64,000 bases of DNA from Candidatus Pseudomonas phytovorans. GTDB taxonomy: Bacteria; Pseudomonadota; Gammaproteobacteria; Pseudomonadales; Pseudomonadaceae. Where the stretch lies: contig CP119325.1 of assembly GCA_029202525.1 (NCBI GenBank), forward strand, positions 1,005,001 to 1,069,000. The letters are read 5' to 3'. The notes under the pieces are model-generated. The model saw only the letters and a program-made list of their open reading frames with translations. It was not told the origin of the DNA and did not search any database. Shown in pieces: positions 60,094 to 64,000 of the stretch; position 1 is the stretch's first letter; every line of letters begins with the position of its first letter. A program made the position numbers and the translations under genes.

Positions 60094-60906
60094 TCAGTGC
60101 TGGCCCAGGATACGGGCGACGGTGGCCACGTTGTGGGCCAGGTGCAGCGGATTGATGGTGCCGACGATAGCACTGCTGACGCCCGGGTGGGCAAACAACA
60201 GCTCGAAGCTTGCCTGCACCGGGTCAACGCCCGGGGCCAGGCAGATATGCCCGCTGGCCAGGGCCTTTTTGACCAGAATGGCCTTGCCGTGTTCGGCAGC
60301 GTAGTCCAGCACCGGGCGTTCTGCCTGTTCGTTGAGGTTGTAGGTGACCATGGCGCAGTCGCCTTGCTCCAGTGCTTTCAGGCCGCCGGCGACGGTCTTG
60401 CCGGACAGACCGAAGCCGAGGATCTTGCCCTCGCGCTTGAGCTCCGCCAGGGTCTGGTAGACCTCCTGCTGTTCGAGTATCGCCAAGTCGTTGCCGTCGG
60501 AATGCACCAGCACCAGTTCGATGCGGTCGGTTTCCAAGCGGCGCAGGCTGCGCTCCACCGAACGACGGGTGTGGGCGGCACTGAAGTCGAAGTGCGACAG
60601 GCCGCTGTCGAATTCTTCGCCGACCTTGCTGACGATTACCCACTCATCGCGTTGGCCGCGCAGCAGCGGGCCCAGGCGTTCCTCGCTGCGGCCATAGGCG
60701 GGGGCGGTGTCGATCAGGTTGATGCCCAGTTCGCGGGCCTGGGCCAGCAGCATGCGGGCTTCGTCATCGCCGGGGATGGTGAAACCGGTGGGGTACTTCA
60801 CACCCTGGTCGCGGCCCAGCTTGACCGTGCCCAGGCCCAAGGGGGACACCTTGAAGCCGGTACTGCCCAGCGGGCGGTGGAAGTCATGCAAGGTTGGCAG
60901 GCTCAT
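60094..60906 (-). CDS. Aldo/keto reductase
   Basis: 270 residues, TIM-barrel aldo/keto reductase. LGLGTVKLGRDQGVKYPTGF near the start, GINLIDTAPAYGRSEERLG (catalytic Asp and Tyr), VIVSKVGEEF (Lys) and VLVHSDGNDLAIL (His) give the tetrad; ILGFGLSGKTVAGG and SSAIVGTINPLHLAHNV follow. It reduces carbonyls with NADPH; the substrate is unknown. Its ATG overlaps the flavoprotein stop by four bases (ATGA), so translation is coupled. Confidence 0.9.
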   Translation of the reverse strand: MSLPTLHDFHRPLGSTGFKVSPLGLGTVKLGRDQGVKYPTGFTIPGDDEARMLLAQARELGINLIDTAPAYGRSEERLGPLLRGQRDEWVIVSKVGEEFDSGLSHFDFSAAHTRRSVERSLRRLETDRIELVLVHSDGNDLAILEQQEVYQTLAELKREGKILGFGLSGKTVAGGLKALEQGDCAMVTYNLNEQAERPVLDYAAEHGKAILVKKALASGHICLAPGVDPVQASFELLFAHPGVSSAIVGTINPLHLAHNVATVARILGQH

Positions 60907-62078
60907 GGCAGCAGTTGCTCCCAGGCCGGTACGCCCAGCGGTGGGCGTGGCAGGTCGGCCAGGTCGGCTTGCGCCTGCGGGCGGATGCCGTCGCGCTCCA
61001 GGTGGCTGATGACCCGGTCGCTGAAGTCCGGTGCCAGCGCCAGCTTGGTCGGCCAGCCGACCAGCAGGCGCTGCTGGTCGGCGAGGAAGGCGTTGTCCGG
61101 GCGTACCAGGCCGGACTGCGCAGGTTCGGCACGGTCGACCCGCAGGGTGGCCCAGCGCACTTGGCTCTGGTCGACCCACGGCAGCAGGTTGGCGATTTCC
61201 TTTTGCGCCGCAGCAATCTGCGCGGCAGGCTCGCGAGCGACGCCGTCCGCTTCGGCAAGGTCGCCGCCCAGATACCATACCCATTGCCCATCCGCAGCCG
61301 GATGGGTAGTGACCGTTACCCGCGGCTTCGGCCCACCGCCCAGGCAGTGTGCGTAAAGCGGCTTCAGGTTGGCGCCCTTGGCCATGACCATGTGCAGGGG
61401 GCGGGTTTGCATCGCGGGCTGGTTCACGCCGAGGGTGTGCAGCAGGTCTTCGGTGCCGGCACCCGCACTCAGCACAACGCGCTGGGCACGGATTTCGCGA
61501 CCGTCCACGCAAAGGCCGACCAGTTCGTCGCCTTCGCGCAGCGGTTCGATGCGTTCGCCCGCCAGCAGGCTGTCACCGGCCAGTTCGGCCAGGTTGGCCA
61601 GCAGGCTGGGCACGTCGATAACCAGCTCGGCCAGGCGATACACCTTGCCCTTGAAGGCACGGTCCTGCAGGGCCGGTGGCAGTTGCTCGCCCTTGACCTG
61701 TTCGACACGGGTGCGCACGGCCTTGCTGGCGAAGAAACTGGTGAGGTTACCGGCCAAGGTGCCCGGCGACCACAGGTAGTGGGCGTCGGAGAGCAGGCGG
61801 GTACGCCCGAGGTCGAGTTCGCCGTCGCCAGCCAGGGCCTCGCGCCAGCGGCGCGGCATCTCGGCGATGGCTTCCGAGGCACCAGTCAGGGCGCCGTGCA
61901 GGGCGTACTTGGTGCCGCCGTGGATGATGCCCTGCGACTTGATAGTCTGCTCGCCGCCAAGGCTGGCGCGTTCCACCAGCACTGTCGAGTAGCCCTGGCG
62001 GCGCAGGCGGGCATTGAGCCAGAGGCCTGCGACCCCGGCACCAACGATCAGCACGTCAGTGGAAATGGCAGATGGCAT
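60903..62078 (-). CDS. FAD-dependent oxidoreductase (DAO family)
   Basis: 391 residues. STDVLIVGAGVAGLWLNARL (G13, G15, G18) binds FAD; LGGEQTIKSQGIIHGGTKYAL is the DAO-family substrate-side motif; WYLGGDLAEADG and LVGWPTKLALAPDFSDRV appear near the C-terminus. Such enzymes oxidise amines, D-amino acids or glycerol phosphate-like substrates. The close coupling to an aldo/keto reductase suggests sequential redox steps on one metabolite, which the sequence does not identify. Confidence 0.87.
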   Translation of the reverse strand: MPSAISTDVLIVGAGVAGLWLNARLRRQGYSTVLVERASLGGEQTIKSQGIIHGGTKYALHGALTGASEAIAEMPRRWREALAGDGELDLGRTRLLSDAHYLWSPGTLAGNLTSFFASKAVRTRVEQVKGEQLPPALQDRAFKGKVYRLAELVIDVPSLLANLAELAGDSLLAGERIEPLREGDELVGLCVDGREIRAQRVVLSAGAGTEDLLHTLGVNQPAMQTRPLHMVMAKGANLKPLYAHCLGGGPKPRVTVTTHPAADGQWVWYLGGDLAEADGVAREPAAQIAAAQKEIANLLPWVDQSQVRWATLRVDRAEPAQSGLVRPDNAFLADQQRLLVGWPTKLALAPDFSDRVISHLERDGIRPQAQADLADLPRPPLGVPAWEQLLP

Positions 62079-62157
62079 GGCGGTACCTCGAAGACTGGGA
62101 CAGCTGGCAAGTATACAGGCTATACCTGTGGGGGCCCTATCGCCGGCACAGGTTGGC

Positions 62158-62490
62158 TCAATGCCCGGCTGTCTTCGAGAACAGCTGAATCACCACCACC
62201 CCACCCACAATCATGGCCATGCCCAGCATCGCAGGCACATCCAGCTTCTGCCCGTAGATCACCAGCGCCGCCACACTGATCAGCACGATCCCCAGCCCCG
62301 ACCAGATGGCGTAGGCGATCCCCACCGGAATGCTGCGCACCACCAAGGTCAGCATCCAGAACGCGATGCCGTAGCCGACCACCATCAGCAGCAGCGGCAA
62401 TGGCGTGCTCAGGCCCTTCACCGCTTTCATCGAGGCAGTGGCGATAACTTCGGCGCAGATGGCGATAGCGAGGTAGGTGTAGGCATTCAT
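62158..62490 (-). CDS. Small multidrug resistance (SMR) transporter, EmrE/SugE type
   Basis: 110 residues, four membrane helices. The essential Glu14 (ICAEVIATASMK) and Trp63 (YAIWSGLGIVLI) of SMR drug/proton antiporters are present. GGAGG precedes the ATG. Works as a dimer in the inner membrane to export cationic compounds. It is divergent from the LysR regulator gene (87-base gap), which may control it. Confidence 0.93.
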   Translation of the reverse strand: MNAYTYLAIAICAEVIATASMKAVKGLSTPLPLLLMVVGYGIAFWMLTLVVRSIPVGIAYAIWSGLGIVLISVAALVIYGQKLDVPAMLGMAMIVGGVVVIQLFSKTAGH

Positions 62491-62577
62491 GGCAGGATCC
62501 TCCGATAACTGGTCGGGCATTCTAGACGTTACCTGGATGGGGTAAAGTCATTACCTATCAATAGGGGAGATAGGTCG

Positions 62578-63468
62578 ATGGCCGAGCAGTGGAACCTCGA
62601 GCAGTTGCGAACCTTTCTGCGCGTTGCCGAACTGCGCTCGTTTTCTGCTGTGGCGCGCGAGCAGCGCAAAGCCCAGTCGGCAGTCAGCAGCGCCATCGCC
62701 CTGCTCGAAACTGACCTGGGTGTCACCTTGTTCGAGCGCAGCAGCGGCCGGCAGCCAAAGCTCACCGAAAATGGCAGCGCGCTGCTGGAAGATGCCCGCG
62801 AACTGTTGCGCCAGTGCGAGCGCCTGGATGGCCGCGCACTGGCGTTGATGCGCGGGCAGGAGGCCTTGCTGCGGGTGGCGCAGGACGAAGCCATGCCCTA
62901 TCAGCCGGTGATCGACAGCCTCGATGAACTGGCCAGCCGCTACCCGTTCCTGGAGGTGCAGCTGGCCAGTGGCGCCCAGGGCGATGTGGCGCGCAAGCTG
63001 GTGGAGCGTCGCGCTGACCTCGGCCTGTTCTTTCACCACGAGAGCATCCCGGCCTCGCTGGAGCGGCGTGCGCTGGGCAGTGTGGAAATGGTCACGGTGT
63101 GTTCGATCGACCACCCGTTGGCCCGCGAGCAGCGCGTTACCTGCCAGCAGCTGGCCCGCCACCGGCAATTGCTGATTACCCCGCAGCAAAGCGGTTATCC
63201 AGGTAGCGAAGCAGCCAGCCCGCAGGTGTGGCGTGCCGACAGCTTCTACGCCATGGCAGAGTTGCTGATGCGTGGCCTGGGCTGGGCCTGGTTACCACGC
63301 CATGTGGTGCAGTACCCGACCTACCAGGCGCACATGGTCGAGCTGGACAGCGAATGGCGCCCACCGGCGCTGGTAGCGGAACTGGCCTGGCGGCGCGATG
63401 AGCCCTTGGGGCCGGCGGCGCAGTGGCTGGCCGAGCGCTTTGCGGTGCACCTGCGTGCGATCGGGTAA
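62578..63468 (+). CDS. LysR-family transcriptional regulator
   Basis: 296 residues. The N-terminal helix-turn-helix is EQWNLEQLRTFLRVAELRSF then SAVAREQRKAQSAVSSAIAL and LETDLGVTLFERSSGRQPKLT; the C-terminal effector domain follows (LRVAQDEAMPYQPVIDSL; VERRADLGLFFHHESIP). GGGGAGATAGG precedes the ATG. LysR proteins usually act on the divergent neighbour, here the SMR pump gene, with a small-molecule co-inducer. waaA starts 12 bases downstream on the same strand. Confidence 0.92.
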   Translation: MAEQWNLEQLRTFLRVAELRSFSAVAREQRKAQSAVSSAIALLETDLGVTLFERSSGRQPKLTENGSALLEDARELLRQCERLDGRALALMRGQEALLRVAQDEAMPYQPVIDSLDELASRYPFLEVQLASGAQGDVARKLVERRADLGLFFHHESIPASLERRALGSVEMVTVCSIDHPLAREQRVTCQQLARHRQLLITPQQSGYPGSEAASPQVWRADSFYAMAELLMRGLGWAWLPRHVVQYPTYQAHMVELDSEWRPPALVAELAWRRDEPLGPAAQWLAERFAVHLRAIG

Positions 63469-63479
63469 ACTCCGCCGCC

Positions 63480-64000
63480 ATGAACAGAACACTCTATACC
63501 TTGCTGTTTCACCTGGGCCTGCCGCTGGTTAGGCTGCGCCTGTACCTGCGTGCGCGCAAGGCGCCAGCCTATGGTCAGCGTATCGCCGAGCGTTTCGCCT
63601 GCAAGCTGCCAGCCATGCGCCAGGGTGGCATCTGGGTGCATGCGGTGTCGGTGGGCGAGAGCATTGCCGCCGCGCCCATGGTGCGCGCCTTGCTCAAGGC
63701 TTACCCCGAGTTGCCGATCACGCTTACCTGCATGACACCTACCGGTTCCGAGCGCATTCGCGCCATGTTCGCCGATGAACCGCGCGTGCAGCATTGCTAC
63801 CTGCCCTACGACCTGCCGTGGGCGGCCGGGCGTTTTCTCGACCATGTGCAGCCGAAGCTGGGCATCATCATGGAAACCGAGCTGTGGCCCAATCACATTC
63901 ACCAGTGTGCCAAGCGCGGCATTCCGGTGGCGCTGGCCAATGCGCGATTGTCCGAGCGTTCGGCCCGTGGCTACGGGCGCTTTGCCAAGCTGACGCGGCC
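63480..64000 (+). CDS. waaA: Kdo transferase WaaA, 5' part only
   Basis: The first 173 residues of 3-deoxy-D-manno-octulosonic acid transferase, cut by the right edge. MNRTLYTLLFHLGLPLVRLR is the N-terminal membrane anchor; RIAERFACKLPAMRQGGIWV and HAVSVGESIAAAPMVRALLK, ITLTCMTPTGSERI, YLPYDLPWAAGRFL and METELWPNHIHQCAKRGIPV are standard WaaA motifs, with the catalytic Glu in VGE. It adds Kdo to lipid IVA, the first step of core assembly, completing the LPS theme of this half of the window. Confidence 0.94.
   Translation, partial: MNRTLYTLLFHLGLPLVRLRLYLRARKAPAYGQRIAERFACKLPAMRQGGIWVHAVSVGESIAAAPMVRALLKAYPELPITLTCMTPTGSERIRAMFADEPRVQHCYLPYDLPWAAGRFLDHVQPKLGIIMETELWPNHIHQCAKRGIPVALANARLSERSARGYGRFAKLTR

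Noticed and set aside
60907..61512. N-terminal extension of the aldo/keto reductase frame
   Set aside because: Open frame lies wholly inside the flavoprotein gene; the true ATG is fixed by the ATGA overlap at 60903-60906.

Overview
The window is chromosomal DNA of a fluorescent pseudomonad, most likely a member of the Pseudomonas putida group. The evidence is high-GC coding sequence, the CfcR-type c-di-GMP regulator next to fba, the trifunctional putA beside a divergent putP, a SAH riboswitch in front of ahcY, a P. aeruginosa-like LPS core locus, and ten intergenic palindromic pairs built on the GTGGGAGCGGG core of P. putida REP elements. I saw no rRNA, tRNA, CRISPR, prophage or insertion sequence.

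Layout: (1) 1-3000 carries the start of rhlE (cut by the left edge), a lone periplasmic binding protein and an orphan 359-residue protein, all on the minus strand. (2) 3000-15400 and 13100-15380 hold the methyl cycle: metF, ahcY behind its riboswitch, and metK behind a fused ArsR-type regulator/methyltransferase with a perfect palindromic operator. In between lie a hotdog thioesterase, a cation/proton antiporter, an EamA transporter, a MAPEG protein, mltA, a c'-type cytochrome lipoprotein, a DUF1090 protein and ligB. (3) 15500-21800 is the tktA-epd-pgk-fba sugar-phosphate cluster, with two small lipoprotein genes between pgk and fba. (4) 21990-32300 holds cfcR, a YgjP-like metalloprotein, a winged-helix protein, an ElaA acetyltransferase, a YccS-like membrane protein, an HI0933-family flavoprotein, dbpA and an MFS exporter. 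(5) 32350-36950 is a TldE/TldD-like pair and an acyl-CoA dehydrogenase. (6) 37100-38500 is a compositionally distinct, AT-richer patch with two orphan genes. (7) 38530-44330 is putA and putP around an intergenic region full of GGTGCAAC boxes. (8) 44500-64000 is rlmJ and then the LPS inner-core/lipid A export locus: carbamoyltransferase, glycosyltransferases, Mig-14-like protein, PIG-L deacetylase, Ssg-like protein, a WaaP-type pseudokinase, waaL, msbA, hldE and the start of waaA (cut by the right edge). A small redox operon, an SMR pump and a LysR regulator lie inside this stretch.

The genes fit together in three themes. S-adenosylhomocysteine turnover is sensed twice, by RNA at ahcY and probably by protein at metK. 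Proline use is probably autoregulated by PutA at the boxes between putA and putP. A long translationally coupled operon (45557-53685) decorates the LPS core. The least explained parts are the orphan pair at 37336-38471, the pseudokinase-like protein facing waaL, and the Nudix-like protein downstream of hldE. Names borrowed from P. aeruginosa or P. putida KT2440 rest on remembered synteny and motifs; no search was run.
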